DNA of 64,000 nt from DASWYT01 sp965246875 (lineage in GTDB: Bacteria > Pseudomonadota > Alphaproteobacteria > Micavibrionales > SZUA-601), in contig CBDFFU010000006.1 in assembly GCA_965246875.1 (NCBI GenBank), positions 186,001 to 250,000 on the forward strand, in the 5' to 3' direction. Position 1 is the stretch's first letter. The number at the start of each line of letters is the position of its first letter. The notes beneath the pieces are model-generated. The model was not told the DNA's origin, did no database searches, and saw only the letters and a program-made list of their open reading frames with translations. The position numbers were made by a program, and so were the translations under genes. Below, in pieces: positions 33,826-43,897 of the stretch.

Positions 33826-35687
33826 TATTGCGCATCATCTGTCTGTTGCTGTTTTGTTTTTTTGCCATTGTGCCGGCGCAATCGGCTGACTTGAATACCC
33901 GTTCATTTGCCCAATTGCCGGTGCAGCGTGATGGACGTATCGAGCCAATGGATAGTTTTGCGCGTTATTACTATAAACAGTTTTATGGCTCTGTGAAAAG
34001 CACCCAGAGTCCGGTCGACTGGTTAGCGGATCTGCTGTTCAACACAGCATATGCTTGCAAACAAAAAACATTTAATATCTCGCATCCGGATGTTCGTCAT
34101 GCGCTAAATTTGCCGGAAATCGATAATCACCTGTATGCGTTTGACGATGTGTCGGCCGCCATGAATGCGCACCGTGATATGATTACAAGTTTGCTGAACG
34201 CGGACGTCAAAACTGTGACAGACCCGGCGCAATTGCAGATCTTAGGCTTATATCACGATATGCTGACCTATACTGCAATCAGCCAATCCCTGTCTCTCAT
34301 AGTGCCAAGTTTCACAATTCAGCATCCAGCTTTGGCCAAGGACATGGGTGTTACGGTCGGGCAGACAGTCTCTTATTTTGATGTAATCCCCTACAAATCC
34401 CGCTATGCACAACTGGCACAAGGTGTTTTGAACAATCTCAATCAGACGGCGTTGACAGCAGACCAGATCAATCTGGTTGAAATCGGCATGCAGTTGAAAG
34501 CCATAGAGGATACAGGGACAGGTGGTCAGATGCAGATCATTCCGCCAGCCTGGAATCAAATTGATACAACATGGTTATCACCCACTCAAATTCTGCATGC
34601 TGGTCAAGGGTCGCCACAAACGGCTGCATTGTTGAAAGTCTGGCAAGCCATGGCTGTGGCATACCGAACACAAGACGCAGCAGCATGGGAGAAAGCCAAT
34701 GCGGATGCGTTGCACCAAACGGCAGAATTAGCCGGGCCAACTTTGCGCATACCAGCATTGCAGGCGGAGTATAGTTACAATTTGACACATCTATTTGCAC
34801 TAAGTGGCTTGCTATATGCCTTGGTCTGTATCTTGTGCATAGTCAGTTATCGATTTGGTTTTATCAGGCGATATCATATCCCGTTTATAGCTCTGGTGGC
34901 TGGATGGGTATTGCATACGGCAGGCTTGGGCTTACGAATTTTTATTCTGGCCCGGCCACCGGTTGGCACGCTGTATGAATCTATTTTATTCGTTAGCTGG
35001 ATCGGTGTTGCTGGATTGCTGGTGTGGACAATTCGCAGCAGACAACATGTGGGAATTTTTATCGCAGCTGGTTTGGGCATGTCGTTACAGGTGCTGGCGC
35101 CGCTGTTTGCCAAAGGTGGCAATACGCTGGAACCGCTGGTCGCCGTGCTGAACACAAATTTCTGGTTGGCCACGCATGTATTGGCCATCACGATCGGTTA
35201 TGGCTGTTGCCTGATCACGGCTTTATTAGCGCATGTTTATTTATGGTCCAAAATCAGACGGCCTGACGATCACCTACGTCTTGTCATGCTGTCACGCAGC
35301 ATCGTTGGTGCAGCTTTGATTGCCCTGTGTTTTGCCACAATCGGCACGATCCTGGGCGGCATCTGGGCTGACCAATCCTGGGGCCGTTTCTGGGGGTGGG
35401 ACCCGAAAGAAAACGGCGCCTTGCTGATCGTGCTGTGGTTGCTATTTATCTTGCACGGTAAATTATCAGGCCTGCTACATGCTGATCATTTCGCGCTGTG
35501 TGCAGCGGCAACCATTATCGTCGTGGCGTTGTCATGGTTTGGCGTTAACCTGTTAAATGTGGGCTTGCACTCTTACGGTTTCACATCTGGCATCGCATTG
35601 TATCTGGGTCTCTTTGCCGGCATCGAACTCATAATCCTGGCACTGTGTTACACCGGCGTGCATTACCGGAGCGGGCATGTGCGATGA
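33822..35687 (+). CDS. ccsA: Cytochrome c biogenesis protein CcsA (System II)
   Basis: A 621-residue haem-handling membrane protein. After a signal-like start (LRIICLLLFCFFAIVPAQSA) comes FAQLPVQRDGRIEPMDSFAR, a pattern I recall from System II CcsA proteins of epsilonproteobacteria, Bacteroidetes and Planctomycetes. The C-terminal half has eight or so membrane helices and the WWD-type haem motif WGRFWGWDPKENGALL. The long N-terminal part, about 330 residues, is an extended periplasmic region. ATG 33822 overlaps the ResB stop. The lineage of the relatives suggests horizontal transfer of the operon. Confidence 0.88.
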   Translation: MILRIICLLLFCFFAIVPAQSADLNTRSFAQLPVQRDGRIEPMDSFARYYYKQFYGSVKSTQSPVDWLADLLFNTAYACKQKTFNISHPDVRHALNLPEIDNHLYAFDDVSAAMNAHRDMITSLLNADVKTVTDPAQLQILGLYHDMLTYTAISQSLSLIVPSFTIQHPALAKDMGVTVGQTVSYFDVIPYKSRYAQLAQGVLNNLNQTALTADQINLVEIGMQLKAIEDTGTGGQMQIIPPAWNQIDTTWLSPTQILHAGQGSPQTAALLKVWQAMAVAYRTQDAAAWEKANADALHQTAELAGPTLRIPALQAEYSYNLTHLFALSGLLYALVCILCIVSYRFGFIRRYHIPFIALVAGWVLHTAGLGLRIFILARPPVGTLYESILFVSWIGVAGLLVWTIRSRQHVGIFIAAGLGMSLQVLAPLFAKGGNTLEPLVAVLNTNFWLATHVLAITIGYGCCLITALLAHVYLWSKIRRPDDHLRLVMLSRSIVGAALIALCFATIGTILGGIWADQSWGRFWGWDPKENGALLIVLWLLFILHGKLSGLLHADHFALCAAATIIVVALSWFGVNLLNVGLHSYGFTSGIALYLGLFAGIELIILALCYTGVHYRSGHVR

Positions 35688-36259
35688 TGATAAAAATCAT
35701 TGTTCTACTAGGCATTATAGTCATTAGCGGTCTGGCGTTTGGGTATGATCAGTGGGATTACGGGCAGCCACGGAAACAGGCTATCGCCACACTATCAGAC
35801 AGCCAGATGCCTATGCCTCAAAACGCGAAACCAGTGCCGCAATTCTCGTTTCACACCGTTAATAATGAGTATTACAGCATTCGCACTATGTCCGAGCCAG
35901 CCGTTATCTTGCACTTCTGGGCAACGTGGTGCGCGCCATGTTTAGTAGAACTGCCACAATTGCTTAAACGTGTTGCTGAAGCGGATGGGCGTTTGGCGCT
36001 GGTTGCTGTAGCGCTCGATGAAACACCCGGATCGATGACACAGTTTCTGACACAAAGAAATATGCTTCATCTGTCGCATGTCTATTGGGTGTGGGATCAG
36101 GATAAAAATATTTCTTTAACGCTATTCAATACAAGCATCCCGCCTGAAACGATTTTAATTAACCCTGAACACTTAATGAGTGAGAAGATCATTGGTGACC
36201 CAATCTGGTCTTCCTCTGTCATGCAACAAAAATTAGACCAATTGGTCACGATTGAATAA
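35684..36259 (+). CDS. TlpA/ResA-like thioredoxin-fold protein
   Basis: A 191-residue protein anchored by an N-terminal membrane helix (IIVLLGIIVISGLAFGY). The thioredoxin fold has the active site HFWATWCAPCLVELPQLL, with the CAPC dithiol. It probably reduces the haem-binding cysteines of apocytochrome c before haem attachment, as ResA does. ATG 35684 overlaps the CcsA stop, which confirms co-translation. Length is close to ResA. A CcdA or DsbD partner for electron supply would be expected; only a truncated gene of that type (62190) is seen in the window. Confidence 0.88.
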   Translation: MMIKIIVLLGIIVISGLAFGYDQWDYGQPRKQAIATLSDSQMPMPQNAKPVPQFSFHTVNNEYYSIRTMSEPAVILHFWATWCAPCLVELPQLLKRVAEADGRLALVAVALDETPGSMTQFLTQRNMLHLSHVYWVWDQDKNISLTLFNTSIPPETILINPEHLMSEKIIGDPIWSSSVMQQKLDQLVTIE

Positions 36260-36360
36260 ATCCGATATAAAGTTTCTAAATAGTTTTAAATGACTTAAAT
36301 CTGCTATACATCATAGCAACTGTTGCTGTCATTTGGATCGATTGGATTGAGAAAAGTATA

Positions 36361-38394
36361 ATGCAGCTTAGAGCATATAGTGTAATTTTTGGCTGCATGA
36401 CTGTATGGCTTGGCAGTTTTGTGCCGGCTAAAAGCCATGCCGACATGGTTATAACGGTCACGTCTGGTCACGCACGGGCTGCGGTGCAAGAGCCACAGCG
36501 TGAACTTGTCAATATTAAAGCCATTCCAGGAAATGCGACTTTAGTCGATAAAACGGCATGGACAGGCCAGCGTGCTGAAACCATAAAGGACATGACGAAG
36601 TACGTTCCCAGTGTTTTTATCCAGCCACGTAACGGGGCAGAATCATCGCGTCTGTCTGTACGAGGGTCAGGCTTGGCAAACACATTCCAAGGCCGAGGCT
36701 TGCTAATTTTACAAGACGGTATTCCGATCAACATGGCCGATGGTGAATTCGAGTTTCCGGTCATTGATCCTTGGCTTATTGCTTATGCAGAAGTTTTTCC
36801 GGGAGCCAACGCTTTAGAGTTTGGTGCCAGCAATTTTGGTGGCGCGATCAATTTTATTACGTCGACGGGTGCAACCGAACCAAACTACACAGTACGTGGT
36901 GAAGCAGGCAGCTTTGATACCTGGCATGGACTAGCCTCTGCGGGACAGCAATGGAAAAGTAATGACCTGTTTGTTGCAGCATCGGATTATAAGCAAGATG
37001 GTTTCCGCCGTCAGAATAATCAGCAAACATCGCGCTTGAATGTGAATTGGGGCTGGCAGCCAAATGATCATTTTGCCAACCGGGTGTATCTGAGCCAGAC
37101 AGAGGCGGATGCAGAAATTCCAGGGGCTGTTTCTTATGCGATGATAAAAACAGATGCCAGACAGGCAAATCCCAATAATCGTGCTGGACACTACCAGCGT
37201 AATCTCGATATTACGCGCATAGCGGATTCCAGCGTCTGGTCAGATGAAGACGACCGTGTTGAAACCAGTTTGTTTTATACTTACCGCACACTGGATAATC
37301 CAGTGACGACTTATGAATTTCAAACCAATAATGATATTGGCATACGGGCAAAGTACAGTCACCATTATCAATCAGGCCAATGGTTATTAGGACTCAACAG
37401 CTATTACGGGAACGCTGATGAGACACGTTTTCAAAATATTCAAGGTAAAACTGGCAACCATATTCTGGACCGCCGTTTTAATGCTGCAACGAATGAATTG
37501 TATAGTCAAATTGACCAACAACTCTATGGTAGGCTTCACGGGATTACGGGCATTCAGGGTGCCTACACAACGCGTGATATCAAACAATCATTTCCAACCA
37601 CAGCACGACAGGATACAACATATACAGGTTTAAGCCCACGCCTGGGACTGCGTTACGATATTTCACACGACAGCCAGATCTTCGGCAATATCAGCCGCAG
37701 TTTCGAACCGCCAACATGGAGCGAATTATCAGGCGGAAATGCACCAGGCTTCAAACGTCTGGATGCTCAAACAGGAACAACTGCAGAATTCGGTGGACGC
37801 GGCAGAATAGCCAATACGCACATACAGGGTGCTTATTATCATGGCTGGCTCAAAAATGAATTTGTAAATTATCGGTTTGCCAACGGGGATAATGCAACGA
37901 TCAATGCACAGCACACAAAAAAAGATGGCGTTGAGTTGGCTGCTGATGGTGAACTTGGCCATGATATTTTCGCCATAAACGATAGTATGACCGTCCGAAC
38001 GGCATATACTTACAGTTATTTTACACTAGACCATGATCCGCTGTATGGGAACAGTACACTACCGGGTGTACCCCGACATTATGTTCGCAGTGAATTGTTA
38101 TATCACCATGCATCCGGTGTTTCGCTAGGCCCAAACGTCGAGTGGTCACCCATGGCTGCACCGGTTGACCTGACCAACTCCTACTTTACAAAACCTTATG
38201 CTGTTTTTGGCATGCGGACATTTTGGAATAGTGCTGATCAGAAAACAGGTTTTTATATCGAGGCTCGGAATGTCTTTAATACATCATATGCTGCAACTTA
38301 TAATGTGATACCGAGTGCAAATGGCACAGATGGCCGTTATTTTTATCCAGGTGAGGGGCGTTCAGTTTATGCTGGCCTCCATATCCGTTTCTAA
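36361..38394 (+). CDS. TonB-dependent outer-membrane receptor
   Basis: A 677-residue outer-membrane transporter. A signal peptide (about residues 1-28) precedes the plug domain, with IKDMTKYVPSVFIQPRNG, SRLSVRGSGLANTFQGRGLLILQDGIPIN and AEVFPGANALEFGASNFGGAINF; the remaining residues form the barrel, ending in VYAGLHIRF. A TonB box-like VITVTS occurs early in the mature protein. This FecA-like architecture transports iron or other metal chelates; the ligand cannot be read from sequence. It follows the System II operon by about 100 bp on the same strand, which raises a link with haem or iron supply. Confidence 0.92.
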   Translation: MQLRAYSVIFGCMTVWLGSFVPAKSHADMVITVTSGHARAAVQEPQRELVNIKAIPGNATLVDKTAWTGQRAETIKDMTKYVPSVFIQPRNGAESSRLSVRGSGLANTFQGRGLLILQDGIPINMADGEFEFPVIDPWLIAYAEVFPGANALEFGASNFGGAINFITSTGATEPNYTVRGEAGSFDTWHGLASAGQQWKSNDLFVAASDYKQDGFRRQNNQQTSRLNVNWGWQPNDHFANRVYLSQTEADAEIPGAVSYAMIKTDARQANPNNRAGHYQRNLDITRIADSSVWSDEDDRVETSLFYTYRTLDNPVTTYEFQTNNDIGIRAKYSHHYQSGQWLLGLNSYYGNADETRFQNIQGKTGNHILDRRFNAATNELYSQIDQQLYGRLHGITGIQGAYTTRDIKQSFPTTARQDTTYTGLSPRLGLRYDISHDSQIFGNISRSFEPPTWSELSGGNAPGFKRLDAQTGTTAEFGGRGRIANTHIQGAYYHGWLKNEFVNYRFANGDNATINAQHTKKDGVELAADGELGHDIFAINDSMTVRTAYTYSYFTLDHDPLYGNSTLPGVPRHYVRSELLYHHASGVSLGPNVEWSPMAAPVDLTNSYFTKPYAVFGMRTFWNSADQKTGFYIEARNVFNTSYAATYNVIPSANGTDGRYFYPGEGRSVYAGLHIRF

Positions 38395-38406
38395 ATAAAA
38401 TATATT

Positions 38407-39225
38407 TTATTTATTTGTAATTTCATTCAAATAAGGTTTTGTGAAATTAATTCGATCCCAGCCGTCAGCATGTGTTGCACTAGGTACAATAACTATGCTT
38501 GCACGATGTTCAATTGGCAAAGCAGCCATAAAACTTTGTGTCACGTCAATAGGAACAGTTTTATCCTGGCCACCTGTATAGTGAATTTGTTTGACTAGGC
38601 CTAGTTGAGGTGCAACATCACGGGGATTAAGCGATCCGTCCAGTGGCGAAACATGTTGAAGTGTTGCAAACAGATTGGTATCTAAATTTCCCGCTACTGT
38701 TATAATTGCTGTTACATCGTATCGACGTGCTGCAATCAAGACAGCTGCACCACCACCGCCGGAGTAGCCTATCAATTCAATCTGCTTAGCCTGTGCTGAG
38801 CGTTTAATTTGATCAATTGCTTGATTTAAGCTGGTAATAATATCTGTTGATAAGCGTTTGCTTGCCCAATCGTCAGAGGTACAGGGAGGTTGGAAGGTAG
38901 CAATATATTGACATGGCCGCGCCAGATAAACGACATTTGCCCGTGAGTCACGGATCGCCCATGAGCGTACCAGGGAGGAGACAGGGGTTGGATCAGCCGA
39001 TATTCTATTTCGTGATAGCCAAGCACGTCCATCTCCTTCGATGTAGATGATAACGGTGTCGCCCGTTCGCGTAATTTTTTGTGCCGAGTATACGGTAAAC
39101 GTGCTTGTCTGAATTGGCTGTACAGAAAATTGATGTTCAGACCACGGAAATAAAATTGTCGCCGGCAAATGGATAGCGCAAGCCGTTAATAACGCAGTAG
39201 CAAAGCAAAAAACCGTTTGACGCAT
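38407..39225 (-). CDS. Lipoprotein alpha/beta hydrolase
   Basis: A 272-residue protein that starts MRQTVFCFATALLTAC, a lipoprotein signal with lipobox LTAC (ATG at 39225; the frame extends upstream to 39270 without a site). The hydrolase nucleophile elbow is LIGYSGGGGA, with a plausible acid in the VIIYIEGDGRAW region and a late His in VPSATHADGWDRI. It has a mid-protein LARPCQYIA segment. It probably sits in the inner leaflet of the outer membrane and cleaves an ester or amide. Convergent with the TonB receptor gene 12 bp away. Substrate unknown. Confidence 0.8.
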   Translation of the reverse strand: MRQTVFCFATALLTACAIHLPATILFPWSEHQFSVQPIQTSTFTVYSAQKITRTGDTVIIYIEGDGRAWLSRNRISADPTPVSSLVRSWAIRDSRANVVYLARPCQYIATFQPPCTSDDWASKRLSTDIITSLNQAIDQIKRSAQAKQIELIGYSGGGGAAVLIAARRYDVTAIITVAGNLDTNLFATLQHVSPLDGSLNPRDVAPQLGLVKQIHYTGGQDKTVPIDVTQSFMAALPIEHRASIVIVPSATHADGWDRINFTKPYLNEITNK

Positions 39226-39490
39226 GAAAAAAGCTGGTAACAGATACAGGGTCTCCATTACGGTCTTCATCTATATCTTTCGTTATACACACTGTAAGTC
39301 AAATGCGGTTTTCGCATATATAAGATGTTGTGATGTATATCCTATGTGCTGATGGTATAAGCAATTTAATGCTGATTTTCAAGCAATAATTTTAATTGCC
39401 TAGCCAAGCTTAGGAAATCAGATTAGAATTATGAAACTTACGTTTAAGCTCATCGTGCGATGAGCATGGTCTATATTGTATAGGTAAACT

Positions 39491-41350
39491 GTGTCCATCA
39501 CAAAAGAAAGCGTTTTAAAAACATACTTTGGTTATGATGCGTTTCGGCCTCAACAGGCTGAAATTATTGACACGGTTATGGCAGGTGAAGATAGTTTGGT
39601 GCTGATGCCAACGGGCGGCGGCAAGTCACTCTGCTTTCAAATTCCAGCCTTGCTGCGCACTGGTCTTACCATCGTCATTTCGCCATTGATCGCCTTGATG
39701 AAGGATCAGGTTGAAGGTCTGCAAGCGAACGGGATCAAGGCGGCTTTCTTGAATTCATCTCAAACATTGGCTGAGCAAAACCACGTTTTGCAACAAGCAC
39801 GCTCAGGTGAATTAACATTATTATACATTGCGCCGGAGCGTTTATTTTCGGGCAACACTCTTGATTTTTTTAAAACATGCCAGATCAGTTTATATGTTAT
39901 CGATGAAGCACATTGTATATCTTCATGGGGGCATGATTTCCGGCCGGACTACCGGCATCTCAGTAACCTAAAAACAATTTTTCCAACTATACCAATCATT
40001 GCTTTAACGGCGACGGCAGACCGTGTGACACGTCGTGATATTTTAAAGCAACTTGCAATTGAACAGGCACAAGTTTTTATCACTAGCTTTGATCGCCCTA
40101 ATGTAAGCCTGAGCGTACATCCAGGGCGTCAACGTTTACAGCAAATTCAACATTTTATCGATCGGCAAAGTGGCAAGCCGGGCATTATTTACTGCCTAAG
40201 TCGAAAAAGTACGGAAGATATAGCATCAACTTTGCAAGCTGCTGGGTACAAGGCTGAGTGTTATCATGCTGGTTTGCCGGTTGATCGGCGATCAAATACC
40301 CAGGATCGTTTTCTAAAAGATGATCTGCAGATTATTGTCGCTACCATTGCGTTTGGCATGGGAATTGATAAATCTAATATTCGCTGGGTCATTCATTATA
40401 ATCTGCCAACAGCTATCGAAAGTTTTTACCAAGAGATCGGGCGTGCCGGACGTGATAATTTACCAGCAGAAACATTATTGTTTTATAGCTATACCGATAT
40501 AATCACCCGGCAAATGATGATCAATAATTCTGACCAGTCACAGCAGCAGAAAGAACTATTGCACGCCAAATTAAACCGAATGAAACAATATGCCGAAACG
40601 GATAGCTGTCGGCGGCGAGTATTATTGAACTATTTTAATGAAACTGTTGATAAAGATTGTGGGAACTGTGACATTTGCCAAAATCCACGGACGCGGTTTG
40701 ATGCTACGGTGATCGCGCAAAAGGCCTTGTCAGCCATTGCGCGAACCCGACAGAATGTTGCGATGACAATGCTGATTGATATTGTTCGCGGCAGCCGCAA
40801 TCGCACTTTGCTTGACGCGGGTTACGACGCTTTGCCAACATTCGGTGTTGGGCATGATTTACGCTTCGATGAATGGGCCGATTATATCGGGCAATTGCTT
40901 AATTCAGGCATCGTCGATGTAGCCTATGATGACGGTCATGCCTTTAAACTAAACGATACCAGTTGGCAGGTACTGAAAGGCAATAAAACTGTTGAGCTGG
41001 TAAAATTCATCCCGTTGGCAGAGCGGCAACAGATGGAAAATAAAATCACGCAGAAAAAACCAAAACAGGATATTATCCGCGATGCATTATTTGAACATCT
41101 CAGAGCTACACGCAAGCACATTGCCGACACACATAATATTCCACCCTATGTCGTATTTAGCGATGCAACCTTGTCCGGGATGGCACAGGCTAAGCCATTG
41201 ACTGAAAAAGCTATGAAAGCAATCTCGGGCATCGCGGATGAAAAATTTCGCCGATATGGTGAAATTTTTCTCAACGCAATTCGATCTTTTAATCACACCA
41301 ATCACGATGAACCATCGACCTATGATCGAAAATTTATGGCTTCACATTAG
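39491..41350 (+). CDS. recQ: ATP-dependent DNA helicase RecQ
   Basis: A 619-residue superfamily 2 helicase. Motifs: FRPQQAEII, MPTGGGKSLCFQIPAL (Walker A), ISPLIALMKDQV, YVIDEAHCISSWGHDFR (motif II with DEAH), ALTATA (III), IAFGMGIDKSNIRW and YQEIGRAGRD (V and VI). A zinc-binding region CRRRVLLNYFNE and CGNCDICQNPR follows, then winged helix and a C-terminal HRDC-like domain (THNIPPYVVFSDATLSGMA). Translation starts at GTG. It functions in repair and recombination. Length is typical. Confidence 0.95.
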   Translation: MSITKESVLKTYFGYDAFRPQQAEIIDTVMAGEDSLVLMPTGGGKSLCFQIPALLRTGLTIVISPLIALMKDQVEGLQANGIKAAFLNSSQTLAEQNHVLQQARSGELTLLYIAPERLFSGNTLDFFKTCQISLYVIDEAHCISSWGHDFRPDYRHLSNLKTIFPTIPIIALTATADRVTRRDILKQLAIEQAQVFITSFDRPNVSLSVHPGRQRLQQIQHFIDRQSGKPGIIYCLSRKSTEDIASTLQAAGYKAECYHAGLPVDRRSNTQDRFLKDDLQIIVATIAFGMGIDKSNIRWVIHYNLPTAIESFYQEIGRAGRDNLPAETLLFYSYTDIITRQMMINNSDQSQQQKELLHAKLNRMKQYAETDSCRRRVLLNYFNETVDKDCGNCDICQNPRTRFDATVIAQKALSAIARTRQNVAMTMLIDIVRGSRNRTLLDAGYDALPTFGVGHDLRFDEWADYIGQLLNSGIVDVAYDDGHAFKLNDTSWQVLKGNKTVELVKFIPLAERQQMENKITQKKPKQDIIRDALFEHLRATRKHIADTHNIPPYVVFSDATLSGMAQAKPLTEKAMKAISGIADEKFRRYGEIFLNAIRSFNHTNHDEPSTYDRKFMASH

Positions 41351-41372
41351 GTGTTTTTATATCACTAACTTA

Positions 41373-42431
41373 TTAAAACGGATTCCCAGTTAGCAACACT
41401 GGTTTTCTAAAATTATTTTCAATGGGTTTGAGGTGAACAGTAAACAATGAATCTTGGTGTTTTGCCAGAGACATGTCACGTCGATGAACTGCCTTTTGAG
41501 TGGAATTGAACAGATCATTTAAATTCTGCTTGCGCGCCAAAGGACTTTTTGCACCAGCAACAACAACAATTATCCCTTCTTTTTCAGCTGCAATACTAAA
41601 ACCTGCGGCATTAATATTGCCGGTTTTCCCCCATTCGGCTCCAGCTTTGATGGCGCGATTGGCAACGTTTAATTTATAGTCAGTATATTTTTTGTCTTTT
41701 AAGAGTTCAACAAGCTGCGGAAAACGCTGTCTGAATGCTAAGGTCAAAGTGGCCAGATCCTTTACCGTTGAATAATTATCCTGATCAAACGGCAGGTCGA
41801 TGCCCGATTTTTAATCAATGACAGGCCCACCATGCGTGTTAACTGCATGGGATTGTTGCATATCCAACTTATCGAACGTGTCGTTAATGCGCGCAACAAA
41901 CTTTTGATTAGAATCGGAAATATTATAGGCCAGAATATTGCAAGCATCTTTAGCAGACAGAATACCGGCTGCAGCAATGGCTTTACGAACGGTAAAATCT
42001 CTGGTTTTTGGTGAAACACCCAGCGTGACCAACTCAAACTGTCCACGATTTTCTTTTTGATGAATGGTTAGAGTATCAGCGAGACGCAAGCGACCGGCTT
42101 CTAGCTCTTCACCAACAATATATAATGTTGCAATTTTGAGCAGACTGGCAGGGTGGATCTGTTTATTTTCGTTATAGGCTTGTAAAATATGGCCTGCTGT
42201 ATCGACCACAATAGAAGCATATTTGTCTTTCAAACCGTTTTGCTTGACCGACGCAGAATCTTGAAATGGAAACGCCGGGTTAGCAGATACGATCAATGGC
42301 TGATGATAAGAATGAGCAAGAGGCTGCTGCAAATTCAAACGATCAGAAGACACTTGTCCGGGCCAGCTGACGAAAGACATGGCTGTTAAGGCAAATCGCT
42401 GCAGATTTCTTGTTCTCATGCTTGGTTTCAT
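41373..42431 (-). pseudogene. D-alanyl-D-alanine carboxypeptidase-like gene with an in-frame stop
   Basis: A peptidase S11 (PBP5-type) gene. A signal-like N-terminus is followed by the nucleophile motif HPASLLKIATLY and, at the end, the KTG motif EWGKTGNINAAGF. Two faults: an in-frame TAA at 41811-41813 splits it in the same frame (about 207 codons before, 145 after), and the SxN motif reads SAKDAC, with Lys where catalytic Asn is expected. The downstream half reads on without shift as KSGIDLPFDQDNYSTVKDL, so the stop is a single nonsense change. ATG at 42431 has GAGGG. Either a fresh pseudogene or two polypeptides; a functional PBP is unlikely. Confidence 0.8.
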
Positions 42432-42459
42432 GATCCCTCTTACAGATCTCATACTTATA

Positions 42460-42804
42460 TCATTTCTGCAAACTTAGACCAAGCACATTATTTTGATGCT
42501 TGTCAGAGTACTGTTTGCTTGACGAACATTTTATCTGGTTATCAGGGTGCCAGTACAACCGATCGATATGTGAAGCATCCATCATGGCGGCGAAATATTG
42601 ACGTTGGTGCTGGAGAAAGATAATGCTAGACAGACCGATATTTTCAAAACGCGTCTTAAGTGCAAGCGGCTTATATGGATGTGAGGCCGAGGATCTATTG
42701 CATGCAGAGCCTGTAATAGTTGAGTTATAATTAGTCTTTATGACGTAAATTCCGCTCAGCGTTCCAGTCGAGAATATAATTGTACCTAAGTTGATGTTTT
42801 TCAT
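42460..42804 (-). CDS. Small hypothetical protein (low confidence)
   Basis: A 114-residue frame starting MKNINLGTIIFSTGTLSGI, possibly a signal anchor, followed by a His/Tyr/Lys-rich body with no recognised family. Ends 29 bp before the carboxypeptidase gene on the same strand. Composition is more AT-rich than neighbours. There is no strong ribosome site. It may be a genuine small secreted protein or a spurious open frame. Confidence 0.3.
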   Translation of the reverse strand: MKNINLGTIIFSTGTLSGIYVIKTNYNSTITGSACNRSSASHPYKPLALKTRFENIGLSSIIFLQHQRQYFAAMMDASHIDRLYWHPDNQIKCSSSKQYSDKHQNNVLGLSLQK

Positions 42805-42957
42805 GGATAAATGCAATTCTTAAAAACTGAAATTAAGTAAGTCTCTCTAATGATTATTGTTTTAAAAATAGCTAAATTTCGTGAGCTTTGAAATTATCTT
42901 GCGATTTACCGTAAAGATGTTACTATTTCAGTGGCACTGTACGGAGAATCTCTTGTA

Positions 42958-43734
42958 ATGCGTTACAATTTCGAGCCAGAAAGATTTCGACGAAGTTTGG
43001 ATTCAGCTTTGGATAATTCCATCATCCAAGCATTACATGTAAAGCAGTCCTTCTTGGCTGAGTTACAGAATAAATCATTTGCTGCTGGCCAGCTGCCTCA
43101 AGATTACAGCAATCATTGCTATCGGGCGATGCTGTTATTTGTCAGTCAGAATATGCTTCTCAAAGCACTTAAACAGCAGGACCTTGATACGATCCATATT
43201 ATTCAAGCCGCTCATGAGGTGCCAGACGATGGTCAACAATGTTTAGCTAAAGACCCCATCCCTGCATGCCCCTGTAATTTCAGTCCAGATGTAGCTGTAA
43301 AAGACATGTTTGTCAGCTCCTTCAAAAATGATCAGCAAATCATCATGCAAAATTTAACGTTATCGCCTTCTGCGTCTAATTCACAAGGCTGGCGTCAAAT
43401 TATTTCTGATGAATACATGGCTATAAATTTGTTAAATACAGGTTACGACAGAAATATTTTCCAAGCCTCTACAGAGGCCATTTCCATGTTCAACGTCAGC
43501 TGTCATCTGGAAAAACTGGCTGCAGAAACCGCATATGACGATCCGAAAAGATCAGCAATATATAATGCAATGGCTGAAACAAGTTGTGATTATTTTTCTG
43601 TTTTTCCGCTTGGGGCATATCGCGATAAAATGGCGATCAAGCCAGTTGGCAGAGCTATCGCACATGAAAATAAACTGCATATTTTATCGCTGCGGACAAA
43701 ATATAAAAATGATTTTACTTGGTCAAACAATTAA
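42958..43734 (+). CDS. Hypothetical protein
   Basis: A 258-residue soluble protein; ATG 42958 is chosen over a GTG at 42931 because GGAG lies upstream of it, though at a longer spacing. It begins MRYNFEPERFRRSLDSALDN, is mostly helical, and contains a CPCNFSP cysteine pair. No membrane helix or signal peptide is evident. It stands alone between the carboxypeptidase region and the phospholipase D gene and has AT-rich coding, so it may be accessory. Family not recognised. Confidence 0.55.
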   Translation: MRYNFEPERFRRSLDSALDNSIIQALHVKQSFLAELQNKSFAAGQLPQDYSNHCYRAMLLFVSQNMLLKALKQQDLDTIHIIQAAHEVPDDGQQCLAKDPIPACPCNFSPDVAVKDMFVSSFKNDQQIIMQNLTLSPSASNSQGWRQIISDEYMAINLLNTGYDRNIFQASTEAISMFNVSCHLEKLAAETAYDDPKRSAIYNAMAETSCDYFSVFPLGAYRDKMAIKPVGRAIAHENKLHILSLRTKYKNDFTWSNN

Positions 43735-43897
43735 ACGTGCGACCAGTCCGGATCTGCACAAGGCGCTTGCTAACCTTGTTGAAATGAGAAAATAAGGCAT
43801 CCTGCAAGACAAGTTAGCATGAGATGACCAACGCACTTTATATCTCAATAGTCACTAAGGTCAGACGATACATAGATTTTTTATTTCGCGAGGTATA

